A stretch of 64,000 nt of DNA from Lysobacter sp. 5GHs7-4 (GCF_021284765.1 NZ_CP089924.1:2312001-2376000), one strand, 5' to 3'; numbered from the stretch's first letter, positions 1-7,530 are shown. Translations and numbers: made by a program. Notes: generated by a model not told the origin, from the sequence alone.

Positions 1-206
1 TCGCGCTTTAGCTCCCTCCTTTGACAAAGGAGGGTTGGGGAGGATTTGCTGTTGCTGTTGTTTCTGCTGTTTTTGACCGAAGGTCAAAGGCTTCCGCCTG
101 CTGCGCGCTTTTAGCTCCCTCCTTTGACAAAGGAGGGTTGGGGAGGATTTGCTCTTGCTGTTGTCTTCGCTGTTTCTGACCGAAGGTCAACGGCTTCCGC
201 CTGCTG
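1..206. repeat. Two tandem copies of a 103-bp repeat
   Basis: The unit starting gctccctcctttgacaaagg occurs at 11 and again at 114, so the period is 103 bp. Each unit carries the ctcctttgacaaaggag hairpin, a gttgctgttg run and the phrase ggtcaa-ggcttccgcctgctgcg. A diverged single copy is at 57239-57345. No credible gene lies in this stretch: reading frames here are short, lie in all frames and follow the repeat. Confidence 0.8.
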
Positions 207-410
207 CGCATGCGGGTCACTTTCTCTTGCTAGCCCAAGAGAAAGTAACCAAAGAGAAGGGCTTGAGCCCAGAGCTCCCGTGTGGCTTCGGTTCTGGCGC
301 CGGGATTTTTCGATAAGACATCCCTGTCTTATCGAAAAACGGCGCGCGTCCTGCGCGCCGCCCTTCGGGTCTGGGAATGGTCGTGTGGCTTCGGATCAAT
401 GGACTTCAAT
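195..410. repeat. Dispersed repeat with long hairpin, copy 1
   Basis: This block matches 57325-57560 over most of its length: gcgggtcactttctcttgctagcccaagag, then the cgccgggatttttcg hairpin, then ggcgcgcgtcctgcgcgccgccc. A perfect 15-bp stem runs 306-320 against 325-339 with a tccc loop. The stem sequence differs in the second copy but pairing is kept. Nothing protein-like is seen. Confidence 0.75.
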
Positions 411-423
411 GCCGGAGCAAATT

Positions 424-465
424 CAACGGCAACGGCAACGGCAACGGCAATGGCAATGGCAACGG
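424..465. repeat. Hexanucleotide CAACGG-type microsatellite
   Basis: About seven units of caacgg/caatgg in a row. It lies between repeat copy 1 and the palindrome at 515-539, outside any supported gene. A shorter run of similar triplets (caacagcaacagcaacgg) sits at the same relative place after repeat copy 2 near 57567. Confidence 0.75.
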
Positions 466-514
466 CTGCGACCGCTTTGAGGCTGCCTCTGGTGCGGCGG
501 GCGAAGATCAAAAT

Positions 515-539
515 GGGTTCCGGCTTGCGCCGGAATGAC
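515..539. repeat. REP-like palindrome
   Basis: Imperfect palindrome reading ggttccggcttgcgccggaa followed by tgac. The same motif recurs inverted at 15349-15372 and 15428-15452, and variants lie at 50091-50152 and 57639-57673. The rest of 540-706 shows no gene; it is the leader of the flavoenzyme gene starting at 707. Confidence 0.7.
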
Positions 540-706
540 GATGGGTGGGTTTGGGGTGGGGGCGTTGGTCGCTTCGCAGCTCGGCGGTCGCGACCGCGGC
601 AAGCTTGCTCGCGCAACACTGCGTATGTCCTGCGATGTCGAAATCATGCGTTGCCGGCCCCAGGCTAGGGGCATGCCGCTGATGGCATGCTTCGGCACGC
701 GCGCTC

Positions 707-1705
707 ATGATTCCGTTCTCCGTCCTCGATCTGGCGCCGGTCACCGAAGGCAGCGATGCCGGGCAGGCGTTCGCGCACAGTCTGGAGCTGGCGCGTCATG
801 CCGAGCGGCTGGGGTATCGCCGCTACTGGCTGGCCGAGCACCACAACATGCCGGGCATCGCCAGCGCCGCGACCGCGGTGTTGATCGGGCATATCGCCGG
901 TGGCACCTCGACGATCCGCGTGGGCGCGGGCGGCATCATGCTGCCCAATCATTCGCCGCTGCAGGTGGCCGAGCAGTTCGGCACGCTGGCCTCGCTGTAT
1001 CCGGACCGCATCGACCTGGGCTTAGGTCGCGCGCCGGGTACGGATCAGGCCACGGCGCGCGCGTTGCGGCGTTACTTCGATGGCGCCGACAGCTTCCCGC
1101 AGGACGTGGCCGAGCTGCTGCATTACTTCGAGCCGGTGCAGCCGGGCCAGGCGGTGCGCGCGGTGCCGGGTGCGGGCTTGCGGGTGCCGGTGTGGCTATT
1201 GGGCTCCAGTCTGTTCGGCGCGCGTCTGGCCGCGCAGTTGGGCCTGCCGTACGCGTTCGCCTCGCATTTCGCGCCCGACGCGATGGACGAGGCGCTGGCG
1301 ATTTACCGGCGCGAGTTCCGTCCATCGGCGGCCTGGGCGCGACCGCATGCGTTGCTGGCCTTGAACGTGGTCGCCGCCGCCGACGATGCGCAGGCGCGGC
1401 GGTTGTTCACCACTCAGCAGCAGAGCTTCGTCAATCTGCGCCGCGGCCAGCCGGGGCTGATCCCGCCGCCGATCGACGACATCGACGCGTACTGGACGCC
1501 GGCCGAGCGTTCCGGGGTCGAGCGCGCGCTGGCCTGCGCGGTGGTGGGCGGGCCCGACACGGTACGCGAGGGCATCGCGGCCTTCATCGAACGCCACCAG
1601 CCCGACGAGCTCATGCTGACCGCCAACGTGTACGAACACGCGGCGCGGCTGCGTTCGTTCGAGTTGGCCGCGCAGGCGCGCGACGCATTGGCCGCGAACG
1701 CGTGA
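707..1705 (+). CDS. LLM-class flavin-dependent oxidoreductase
   Basis: A 332-residue luciferase-like monooxygenase of the YhbW/MsnO8 branch, expected to oxidise an unknown substrate with reduced flavin and oxygen in the cytoplasm. The N-terminus has the family pattern: hydrophobic strand, then [20 protein letters not shown], then [19 protein letters not shown] and [11 protein letters not shown]. Full length for the family. The ATG at 707 begins directly with the first strand ([11 protein letters not shown]). It converges with the FKBP gene, 7 bp away. No partner flavin reductase is adjacent, so the substrate cannot be inferred. Confidence 0.9.
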   Translation: MIPFSVLDLAPVTEGSDAGQAFAHSLELARHAERLGYRRYWLAEHHNMPGIASAATAVLIGHIAGGTSTIRVGAGGIMLPNHSPLQVAEQFGTLASLYPDRIDLGLGRAPGTDQATARALRRYFDGADSFPQDVAELLHYFEPVQPGQAVRAVPGAGLRVPVWLLGSSLFGARLAAQLGLPYAFASHFAPDAMDEALAIYRREFRPSAAWARPHALLALNVVAAADDAQARRLFTTQQQSFVNLRRGQPGLIPPPIDDIDAYWTPAERSGVERALACAVVGGPDTVREGIAAFIERHQPDELMLTANVYEHAARLRSFELAAQARDALAANA

Positions 1706-1712
1706 TGCAGGC

Positions 1713-2192
1713 TCAGCGCGCGCCCGGCACGTGCTCGCGCACGCCCAGCAGTTCCACTTCGAACACCATCGAGGCATCCGGCGGAATCACGCCGCCGCCG
1801 GCGCCGTCGGCGCCGTAGCCGTACTCCGGCGGCACCATCAGCACGCGCTTGCCGCCGACCTGCATGCCGGCCACGCCTTCGTCCCAGCCGCGCACCACGC
1901 GGCCGGCGCCGAGCAGGAACGAGAACGGGCGGCCGCGGTCGACCGAGCTGTCGAACTTGCGTCCGCGCTTGTCCGGCTTGTTTTCGTCGTAGAGCCAGCC
2001 GGTGTAATGCACGCTCACGTCCTGGCCGCTGCGCGCGATGGGGCCGGTGCCGGGGCGCTCGTCTATCCATTCGAAGCGCTGCACGCGGCCAGCGCTGGCC
2101 GGCGCTTCGGCCTCGTGTCGCTTGCAACCGGCCAGCAGCAGCGTGGCGGCCAGAACGGCGATGGAGATAGACGTGGCGAGGCGTCGGCGCAT
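1713..2192 (-). CDS. FKBP-type peptidyl-prolyl isomerase lipoprotein
   Basis: A 159-residue FKBP proline isomerase anchored as a lipoprotein, probably helping fold envelope proteins. The first 22 residues are a signal with lipobox LLAG followed by Cys23. The single FKBP domain spans about residues 50-155, with VHYTGWLYD, FDSSVDRG, GWDEGVAGMQVGGKR and PPEYGYG. It lies 74 bp downstream of the SDR gene on the same strand, so it may be the last gene of that unit or have its own promoter. The family call is firm; client proteins are unknown. Confidence 0.93.
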   Translation of the reverse strand: MRRRLATSISIAVLAATLLLAGCKRHEAEAPASAGRVQRFEWIDERPGTGPIARSGQDVSVHYTGWLYDENKPDKRGRKFDSSVDRGRPFSFLLGAGRVVRGWDEGVAGMQVGGKRVLMVPPEYGYGADGAGGGVIPPDASMVFEVELLGVREHVPGAR

Positions 2193-2266
2193 GAGGGTCG
2201 TCCCTGAGAGCGTGGCGGAAACTGCGCTCAGGATAGCGGACCCGGCCTGGCCGGCCCAAGACGCGT

Positions 2267-3073
2267 TCAGTCGACCAGGGCGCCGCAGCTGAGGTTGGCG
2301 ATCGCGCCGGTCATGGCGGCGGCGCGGTCGGAGGCGACGAAGGCGGCGTAATTGGCGACCTGCTGCAGGGTCGGCAGGCGGCCGAGCAGGGTGCCGGTGC
2401 GCGCGGCTTCCTCCAGCATGGCCTCGATCGACACGCCCGCGCGCCGCGCGCTTTCGGCGAACACCTCGCGCGCGTGCGAGCGCGGCAGCGCGTCTGGGAT
2501 CGCATGCGGGCGCAGGCAGACCACGCGGATGCCGGCCGGGCCGAGTTCGCCGGCGAGCAGGCGCGAGAACGCTTCGATGGACGCGCAGGTGGCGCCGTAG
2601 CCCAGGAAGCCGACGCCGCTCATGCGCGAGCCCGGCGTCGACAGCGTCAGCAGCACGCCACCGCTGCGCATGCGCTTGGCCGCGGCCTGCGCGGTGAGGA
2701 AGTTGCAGCGGTTGTAGTCGGCGATCGGTTGCAAGTACTCCTGCACCGACAATTCGGCGAAGGTCGGGCCCTGCACATGGACGATGCCGACCGCATTGAG
2801 GGCGATGTCGATGCGGCCCTCGGATTCGGCCACCGCCTGCGCATGGGCCTCGACCGCGTCGGCGTCCATGGCGTCCAGCGTGGCGATTGCGGCGTGCCCG
2901 CCGGCGGCGGCGATGTCCTGGGCGACGCGTTCCAGGCCCTCGCGGTGGCGCGCGGTCAGGTGCACCCGCGCGCCATCGCGCGCGAAGGCGCGTGCGACCG
3001 CGCCGCCGATCGCGCCGCTGCCGCCGTGGATCACCGCGATCTTGTCCTGCAACAGGCCGCCTTGCATGGTCAT
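2267..3073 (-). CDS. SDR-family protein lacking the catalytic lysine
   Basis: A 268-residue short-chain dehydrogenase/reductase fold. The nucleotide-binding turn is HGGSGAIGG (residues 16-24), followed by an NAVG strand (93-96) and Ser145. The usual YxxxK is changed: Tyr159 is present but the lysine position is Cys163 (YGATC). It may therefore be catalytically altered or non-enzymatic, unless sequencing error is involved. It starts 27 bp downstream of an SRPBCC gene and is probably the last gene of the ArsR-controlled unit. ATG at 3073 is used; the ATG two codons later is possible. Substrate unknown. Confidence 0.85.
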   Translation of the reverse strand: MTMQGGLLQDKIAVIHGGSGAIGGAVARAFARDGARVHLTARHREGLERVAQDIAAAGGHAAIATLDAMDADAVEAHAQAVAESEGRIDIALNAVGIVHVQGPTFAELSVQEYLQPIADYNRCNFLTAQAAAKRMRSGGVLLTLSTPGSRMSGVGFLGYGATCASIEAFSRLLAGELGPAGIRVVCLRPHAIPDALPRSHAREVFAESARRAGVSIEAMLEEAARTGTLLGRLPTLQQVANYAAFVASDRAAAMTGAIANLSCGALVD

Positions 3074-3100
3074 GGTCCGATTCCTAATGGGTGGGCCGGT

Positions 3101-3559
3101 TCAGAACCGGCGTCGCTGAAAGGGCAGGCCGGCGCCGTCCTCGCAGTAACTTTTGAGGCTGTACAGGAACATCGCCCAGTTGTAGTTGCACCAGCGGTAG
3201 AACTCGGTGACTTCGCGCCAGCCTTCGTGGCGCAGCACCACCGCGGTGCTGTCGTCGCGGCGCTCCAGGTCGAAACTGATCTGGGTGCCGACCCACTGCG
3301 GGTCGGATTCCAGGCAGCGCCAGGCCAGGCGCGAGCGCGGCAGCCATTCGACGATCTTGACCTTGACGCTGCCGGCGTCGCCGAAATGGAACTCGTTGAC
3401 CGCGCCCATCACCGCCTGCACGGTCAGGGTGTCGGTCCAGACTTCGGCCAGTCCCTGCTGGCTGGTGAGCGCGTCGTAGACCTGGGCGGGCGTGGCGTGC
3501 ACGTACTGGATGTGTTCGATGGCGGCCGTGTCGCGGGGCTTTGCGGTGGTCGTGCTCAC
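3101..3559 (-). CDS. SRPBCC (AHSA1-like) protein, third of three
   Basis: A 152-residue START/Bet v1-like protein. Features include IQYVHATPAQVYDALTSQQGLAEVWT at the start and a final helix VTEFYRWCNYNWAMFLYSLK, typical of AHSA1-type SRPBCC proteins that bind hydrophobic ligands. The start is GTG at 3559, which overlaps the stop of the upstream SRPBCC gene by 4 bp (GTGA); longer in-frame extensions only shadow that gene. Its ligand and reaction are unknown. Proteins of this kind next to ArsR regulators are common, and the set probably answers a single signal. Confidence 0.88.
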   Translation of the reverse strand: MSTTTAKPRDTAAIEHIQYVHATPAQVYDALTSQQGLAEVWTDTLTVQAVMGAVNEFHFGDAGSVKVKIVEWLPRSRLAWRCLESDPQWVGTQISFDLERRDDSTAVVLRHEGWREVTEFYRWCNYNWAMFLYSLKSYCEDGAGLPFQRRRF

Positions 3560-4074
3560 GGTGCCGGAATCCTGCGCTCGTACTCGGCTTCGATCTGGGT
3601 GTGCTTGGTCCAGAAGTGGCTGGGCGTGCGGCCTTCCAGCAAGTCGCGCAGCAGATCCAGATGGCTGTGCCAGCCGCCGGCGACGCTGACCAGTTCGCCG
3701 CGGTTGGGCAGGCGCCGATGGGTGACCACCAGCAGCACACGGTCTTGCTGCGGACTGAGTTCGAACACCACTTCGGAGTCGCCGTCCCAGGTGTAGCTGA
3801 GCCGGTGCGGGGGATCGCAGTCGATCACCCGGCCTTCGCTGCGGTATTCCTCGTCGGGGTACTTGGCCGGCGCCGGGTCGTCGTTGGTCAGTTCCGAATT
3901 GCGGAACACGTGTTGAACGTGGCCGCCGGGGTGCAGCTCGATCTCGCCTGCGGCCATCCAGCTGCGGCGCTTTTCGGAATCGGTGAGGTAGCTCCACAGC
4001 CGGTCGATCGGGCCGGGCATCAGGCGTTCGATGCGCACGGTGTCGGGAGCGGTGACAACGCCGTAGTCGTTCAT
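3556..4074 (-). CDS. SRPBCC (AHSA1-like) protein, second of three
   Basis: A 172-residue SRPBCC protein. It begins MNDYGVVTAPDTVRIERLMPG and continues with the canonical DRLWSYLTDSEKRRSWMAAGEIE; a C-terminal helix spans the GGWHSHLDLLRDLLEG stretch. The ATG at 4074 is 17 bp after the stop of the preceding SRPBCC gene and has GAGGAACG upstream as a plausible ribosome site. It belongs to the ArsR unit and is coupled to the next gene by a 4-bp overlap. It is predicted cytoplasmic with no signal peptide. Ligand unknown. Confidence 0.9.
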   Translation of the reverse strand: MNDYGVVTAPDTVRIERLMPGPIDRLWSYLTDSEKRRSWMAAGEIELHPGGHVQHVFRNSELTNDDPAPAKYPDEEYRSEGRVIDCDPPHRLSYTWDGDSEVVFELSPQQDRVLLVVTHRRLPNRGELVSVAGGWHSHLDLLRDLLEGRTPSHFWTKHTQIEAEYERRIPAP

Positions 4075-4091
4075 GGTCGTTCCTCGGGGGA

Positions 4092-4538
4092 TCAGTGGAG
4101 GGGGCGCGCGAGTTGCTCTGCGAGCGAGGCGAGGATGTGGCGCCAGCCCGATTCGGTGCGCTCTGTATAGGGCGCGTATTCGGGCGCCATTTCGTGGGTC
4201 AGGCGCAGTTCGCAGCCGGCGCCGACGGCTTCGATTTCGACGGTGACGCGGTCGCCGTCGGACGCCGGATCCAGCGACAGGGTGAACACCAGCCGGCGCG
4301 GGCGGTCGATTTCCAGGTAGCGGCCGTAGTGGGCGGCGTCGCCGTCCTCGCGGGTCTCGACGATGGTGTAGCCGCCGCCGACGCGCGCGTCGATCTCGAC
4401 CCGCTGCATGCGTCCGGTCGCGGTCGCGTAGAGGAAACGCGTGGCGACGTTCGGGTCCAGCCAGGCGTCGAACACGCGTTCGGGCGAGGCGTCGAAGCGG
4501 CGTGTTACGCGCACCACGACGGGGGAGGTCGGGCTCAT
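4092..4538 (-). CDS. SRPBCC (AHSA1-like) protein, first of three
   Basis: A 148-residue AHSA1/START-type protein. It opens VRVTRRFDASPERVFDAWLD and carries a GWRHILASLAEQL C-terminal helix, as in the family. The ATG at 4538 overlaps the ArsR stop codon by 4 bp (ATGA), so translation is probably coupled to the regulator. The three SRPBCC proteins in this unit are clearly different from one another, so they are an assembled set rather than a recent duplication. Ligand or catalytic role unknown. Confidence 0.9.
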   Translation of the reverse strand: MSPTSPVVVRVTRRFDASPERVFDAWLDPNVATRFLYATATGRMQRVEIDARVGGGYTIVETREDGDAAHYGRYLEIDRPRRLVFTLSLDPASDGDRVTVEIEAVGAGCELRLTHEMAPEYAPYTERTESGWRHILASLAEQLARPLH

Positions 4539-4903
4539 CGTTGGCTCCTGGGTTTGCCGGTGGCGGCCAGGGCACGGTCCTCGGCCTGCAGCAAGGCGTC
4601 GAGGGCATCCAGGCGTTCGTTCCAGAACCGCTCGTAATGGCGCATCCACTCCATGCCGCCGTGCATCGGTCGCGCATCGAGGCGGCAGACGTGGGTGCGG
4701 CCCTGGATTTCGCGCCGGACCAGGCCGGCGCCTTCCAGCACCTTGATGTGCTTGGACGCGGCGGCCAGGGACATGTCGAAGGGCGCGGCGAGTTCGCCGA
4801 CGCTGCGCGCCCGATCGGACAGGCTGCGCAGCATCGCGCGCCGGGTTGGATCGGCCAGGGCGTGGAACACGGCGTCGAGCCGTTCGGAATGATTATTAAC
4901 CAT
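4535..4903 (-). CDS. ArsR-family HTH repressor
   Basis: A 122-residue winged-helix regulator. The opening MVNNHSERLDAVFHALADPT is the classic ArsR start, followed by the recognition helix segment MSLAAASKHIKVLEGAGLV and the wing REIQGRTHVCRL. No metal-binding cysteine box (ELCVCDL type) is seen, so it belongs to the non-metal ArsR group usually found with SRPBCC genes. The start at 4903 is favoured over an in-frame ATG at 5008, because the promoter at 4911-4939 lies between them. It probably represses its own operon and may affect the divergent spike gene. Confidence 0.92.
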   Translation of the reverse strand: MVNNHSERLDAVFHALADPTRRAMLRSLSDRARSVGELAAPFDMSLAAASKHIKVLEGAGLVRREIQGRTHVCRLDARPMHGGMEWMRHYERFWNERLDALDALLQAEDRALAATGKPRSQR

Positions 4904-4910
4904 GAGGTTG

Positions 4911-4939
4911 AATATCCTCGGCTGCGCATGGATTGTCAA
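4911..4939 (-). promoter_or_regulatory. Sigma-70-type promoter of the ArsR unit
   Basis: Read on the minus strand, a perfect TTGACA (4939-4934) is followed by a 17-bp spacer and GATATT (4916-4911). The expected transcription start, about 7 bp beyond the -10 box, is near 4904, one base before the A of the ArsR ATG. The local sequence is also AT-richer than its surroundings. It implies a leaderless or nearly leaderless message. Confidence 0.7.
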
Positions 4940-5060
4940 CCATTCGGTAAAATGTCGTATGAGGGACGGCGCACCGCATCCGTCCGCGGCGATGGCCCCT
5001 AAATGCACGCGCCCGCGTTGCTACTCATGGGACGGGGGGGCCAGCTTCGGGAACGTCCGC

Positions 5061-5615
5061 ATGCCGCTCCAGACACGGCCGGAGACATCTCATCCCGGCA
5101 CGGCCGCGCGCCCGCGTTACTACGGCAAGTACCGCGCCGTGGTACTGGACCACGTCGACCCTTTGCGCCTGGGCCGGGTCCAGGTGCAGGTGCCCGAGGT
5201 TTACGGCGCCGGCGGCGGCCGCTGGGCCATGCCCTGCGTGCCGGTGGCGGGGCGTCAGAGCGGCGTGTTCCTGCTGCCGCCGATCGGCGCGCCGGTATGG
5301 GTGGAGTTCGAACAGGGCGACGCCGAACTGCCGGTCTGGGTCGGCGGCTATTGGGTGGACGCCGACGAATTGCCGCCGCTCGCGCACGCCGGCCAGGCGA
5401 TCGCGCCCGGCTTGCTGCTGCAGACGCCGAACCAGCACGCGATCGCGATCTCCGATCTGCCCGGCTCCGACGGCGGCATCCTGCTCAGAAGCCGCAGCGG
5501 CGCGTCGATCGCGATCACCGATGCCGGCATCACCATCAGCAACGGCCGCGGCGCCAGCATCGTGCTGGCCGGGGCGATGGTGACGATCAACGACGGCGCG
5601 TTGACGGTGGTGTGA
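5061..5615 (+). CDS. Phage baseplate protein V / gp5-OB spike-like protein
   Basis: A 184-residue protein with the gp5/VgrG OB-fold domain at about residues 21-98. Landmarks are YGKYRAVVLDHVDPLRLGRV, RWAMPCVPVAG, LLPPIGAPVWVEFEQGD and PVWVGGYW. The last 65 residues are short alternating strands (ILLRSRSGASIAITDAGITI) that look like a beta-helix stalk. It lacks the gp27-like part of full VgrG. The start is uncertain: ATG 5061 fits the domain, while longer in-frame starts reach into the divergent ArsR promoter. A PAAR-like gene follows 43 bp later, but no sheath, tube, baseplate wedge or ATPase gene is in the window. Confidence 0.85.
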   Translation: MPLQTRPETSHPGTAARPRYYGKYRAVVLDHVDPLRLGRVQVQVPEVYGAGGGRWAMPCVPVAGRQSGVFLLPPIGAPVWVEFEQGDAELPVWVGGYWVDADELPPLAHAGQAIAPGLLLQTPNQHAIAISDLPGSDGGILLRSRSGASIAITDAGITISNGRGASIVLAGAMVTINDGALTVV

Positions 5616-5658
5616 TGCGCGCCGGCGCCGACATTCGCCGTATCGCCCGGAGCGCGGC

Positions 5659-5979
5659 ATGCCCGGCGCGCTGATGCATGTGGGCGCGGCGGTGACCTGC
5701 GCGCACGGCGGGCCGGCCACGCCGACCGCGCCGTACGCGCGCGTGACCCTGGGCGGGCGCGCGGCGATCACGGTCGCCGCGTCGTACAGCGTCGCCTACT
5801 GCAATCTGCCCGCCGCCGCGGCGGCACTGCGCTGCGTGGCGGGGCAGTGGCTGTCGGGCAGCACCCGCGTGTTCGCCGGCGGGCGCCCCTTGGCGCTGGA
5901 TACCAGCCCGTCGCTGTGCGTACCCAACGGCGCGCCGCTGCTGGTGCTGGACTGCCAGAGCCGCGTCACCGCGATCTGA
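5659..5979 (+). CDS. PAAR-like tip protein
   Basis: A 106-residue protein beginning MPGALMHVGAAVTCAHGGPA, with CNLPAAAAALRC in the middle and PNGAPLLVLDCQSRV near the end. Spaced Cys/His residues (C19, H21, C54, C63, C92, C103 or near) could form the metal site of a PAAR-type cone. Position directly after the baseplate-V gene supports a role as the pointed cap of that spike. Starts at 5659 or 5674 are both possible. It ends 10 bp before the convergent XRE gene. The family call is from context and motif pattern. Confidence 0.6.
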   Translation: MPGALMHVGAAVTCAHGGPATPTAPYARVTLGGRAAITVAASYSVAYCNLPAAAAALRCVAGQWLSGSTRVFAGGRPLALDTSPSLCVPNGAPLLVLDCQSRVTAI

Positions 5980-5988
5980 GCGCGCGGC

Positions 5989-6795
5989 TCAGCCGGCCTG
6001 GCTTTCGGCCGCCTGCAGCGCGCGCAATGCGTTGGCGGTGGCGGCGTCGGCAGGGAAGAAGGATTCGATCGCCAGCTCCGCCAGGGTCACGTCCATGGGC
6101 GTGCCGAACACGGTGGTGGTGCTGATGTAGGCGTGCTCGCCGCCGTCGGCGCTGCGCAGGCGCAGCGGCACCGCCACGCTGAGCTGCGAGGGCAGCTCGA
6201 CTTCGTCGACGTCGTCGCAGGGATAGGCGGCGAGCTCGTCGTGCAGGGTGTGCAGCACCGGATCGCCGGTGGCGTCGGCCTGGTGGCGCAGGCGGTGCAG
6301 CAGGTGCGCGCGCCACTGCGCGAGGTTGACGATCAGCGGCGCCAGGCCGCGCGGATGCAGGCTCAGGCGCAGCACGTTGATCGGCGGTTGCAGCAGGTCG
6401 ACGGGAATGCCCTCGAGCATGCGTTCGACCGCGCGGTTGGCGGCGAGCAGTTGCCAATGGCGGTCGATCGCCAGCGCGGGGTAGGGCTCGTGGCCGCGCA
6501 GCACCAGCTGGATCGCGGCCTGGGCCTCGTGCAGCGCGGGATCGTCCAGCGAACGCTGCGCGTACATCGGTGCCAGCCCGGCGGCGGTCATGAGCTGGTT
6601 GCGCTCGCGCAGCGGCACGTCGAGGCGGTCGGCCAGGCGCAGCAGCATCGCGCGGCTGGGCAGCGAGCGCCCGGTCTCGATGAAGCTGACGTGGCGGGTG
6701 GAGATGTCGGCCATGCCGGCCAGGTCGAGTTGGGTCAGGCGGCGGCGCTGGCGCCAGTCGCGCAGCAGTTCGCCTACGGGTCGGGTCGTGTTCAT
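5989..6795 (-). CDS. XRE-family regulator with MmyB-like ligand domain
   Basis: A 268-residue transcription factor. Residues about 5-65 form an XRE helix-turn-helix (LLRDWRQRRRLTQLDLAGMA, then ISTRHVSFIETGRSLPSRAM). The remaining 200 residues match the MmyB-like PAS-type domain (LAIDRHWQLLAANRAVERML, then PPINVLRLSLHPRGLAPLIV). ATG at 6795 is chosen because it begins immediately before the HTH. It is divergent from a small membrane protein gene 119 bp away, and regulators of this type often control such a neighbour. Confidence 0.92.
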   Translation of the reverse strand: MNTTRPVGELLRDWRQRRRLTQLDLAGMADISTRHVSFIETGRSLPSRAMLLRLADRLDVPLRERNQLMTAAGLAPMYAQRSLDDPALHEAQAAIQLVLRGHEPYPALAIDRHWQLLAANRAVERMLEGIPVDLLQPPINVLRLSLHPRGLAPLIVNLAQWRAHLLHRLRHQADATGDPVLHTLHDELAAYPCDDVDEVELPSQLSVAVPLRLRSADGGEHAYISTTTVFGTPMDVTLAELAIESFFPADAATANALRALQAAESQAG

Positions 6796-6914
6796 GAGCG
6801 AACGATAGCCCAGCGCGGCGACGCGCGGGATTACCCCGCAGGTAATCGACGGGCGGCGGGCGCCGGGCTGAAATGGCGTCGAACCCAAACGACCTGAGAC
6901 CACAGGAGCCTGTC

Positions 6915-7319
6915 ATGAACGCTGTCGCCCGTCCCGCCAACGCCCCCCTGCTGCGCCGCGCGATCCAACTCGACGCCGTCGCCACCGCCGCCATGGCGGC
7001 CCTGCTGATCGCGGCCGCCGCGCCGCTGTCGCAGTGGCTGCACCTGCCGCAAAACCTGCTGCTGGGCGCCGGCCTGGTGCTGGTGCCCTACGTCGCCTAC
7101 CTGGGCTGGTTGCTCAGCCGCGAGCGCATCTCCAACGCCCAGGTCTGGTCGGTGATCGCGATCAACGCCTGCTGGGTGATCGACAGCGCGATCGTGCTGG
7201 TTGCCGGCTGGGTGCAGCCCAACGAGCTGGGCATGGCCTTCGTGATCGTGCAGGCGGTGGCGGTGGCGGCCTTCGCCGAACTGCAGTACTTCGGGCTGCG
7301 CCGGCAGCAGCGTGGCTGA
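6915..7319 (+). CDS. Four-helix membrane protein, probable target of the XRE regulator
   Basis: A 134-residue integral membrane protein with four hydrophobic segments, at about residues 18-38, 46-66, 75-98 and 104-124. A clear ribosome site (caggag) lies 8 bp before the ATG at 6915. I recognise no catalytic motif. Size and layout resemble small inner-membrane proteins commonly divergent from MmyB-type XRE genes, and that arrangement is present here. Function unknown. Confidence 0.8.
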   Translation: MNAVARPANAPLLRRAIQLDAVATAAMAALLIAAAAPLSQWLHLPQNLLLGAGLVLVPYVAYLGWLLSRERISNAQVWSVIAINACWVIDSAIVLVAGWVQPNELGMAFVIVQAVAVAAFAELQYFGLRRQQRG

Positions 7320-7414
7320 TCCAACGGTTCGATCCGGGCCGCGGCCGCACAAACCCGCAAGCGCCTCGTCCCTGACCGCGTCGCCTCTCGAACGAGGCGG
7401 CGCGGTTTCGCTTT

Positions 7415-7508
7415 CTGTGGGAGCGGCGTGAGTCGCGGTGCCTGATAGCCGGTCGCGATGCGATTCGGTGTACGGGTGCTTCGATCGCGACTTAGGTCGC
7501 TCCCGCAG
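7415..7508. repeat. Inverted gtgggagcggcgtgag repeat pair
   Basis: Arm 7415-7438 reads ctgtgggagcggcgtgagtc and its inverted, diverged partner is at 7483-7508. This is the first member of a repeat family seen also at 18674-18772, 36033-36132, 40820-41375, 47092-47315 and 50760-50900. It lies between two genes and after the membrane protein stop. Confidence 0.75.
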
Positions 7509-7530
7509 CAGGCGGGGCCAGGGCGTCGGC

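Noticed and set aside
535..1818. 427-residue frame on the plus strand
   Set aside because: It is a shadow of the flavoenzyme at 707-1705 in another frame, rich in Arg/Ala/Gly, with no conserved motif.
4535..5008. Longer ArsR start at 5008
   Set aside because: The promoter at 4911-4939 lies inside that extension, and the family start MVNNHSERLDAVFHAL begins at 4903.
5061..5979. Prophage
   Set aside because: Only two tail-type genes are present, with no integrase, capsid, terminase, lysis or attachment sites.
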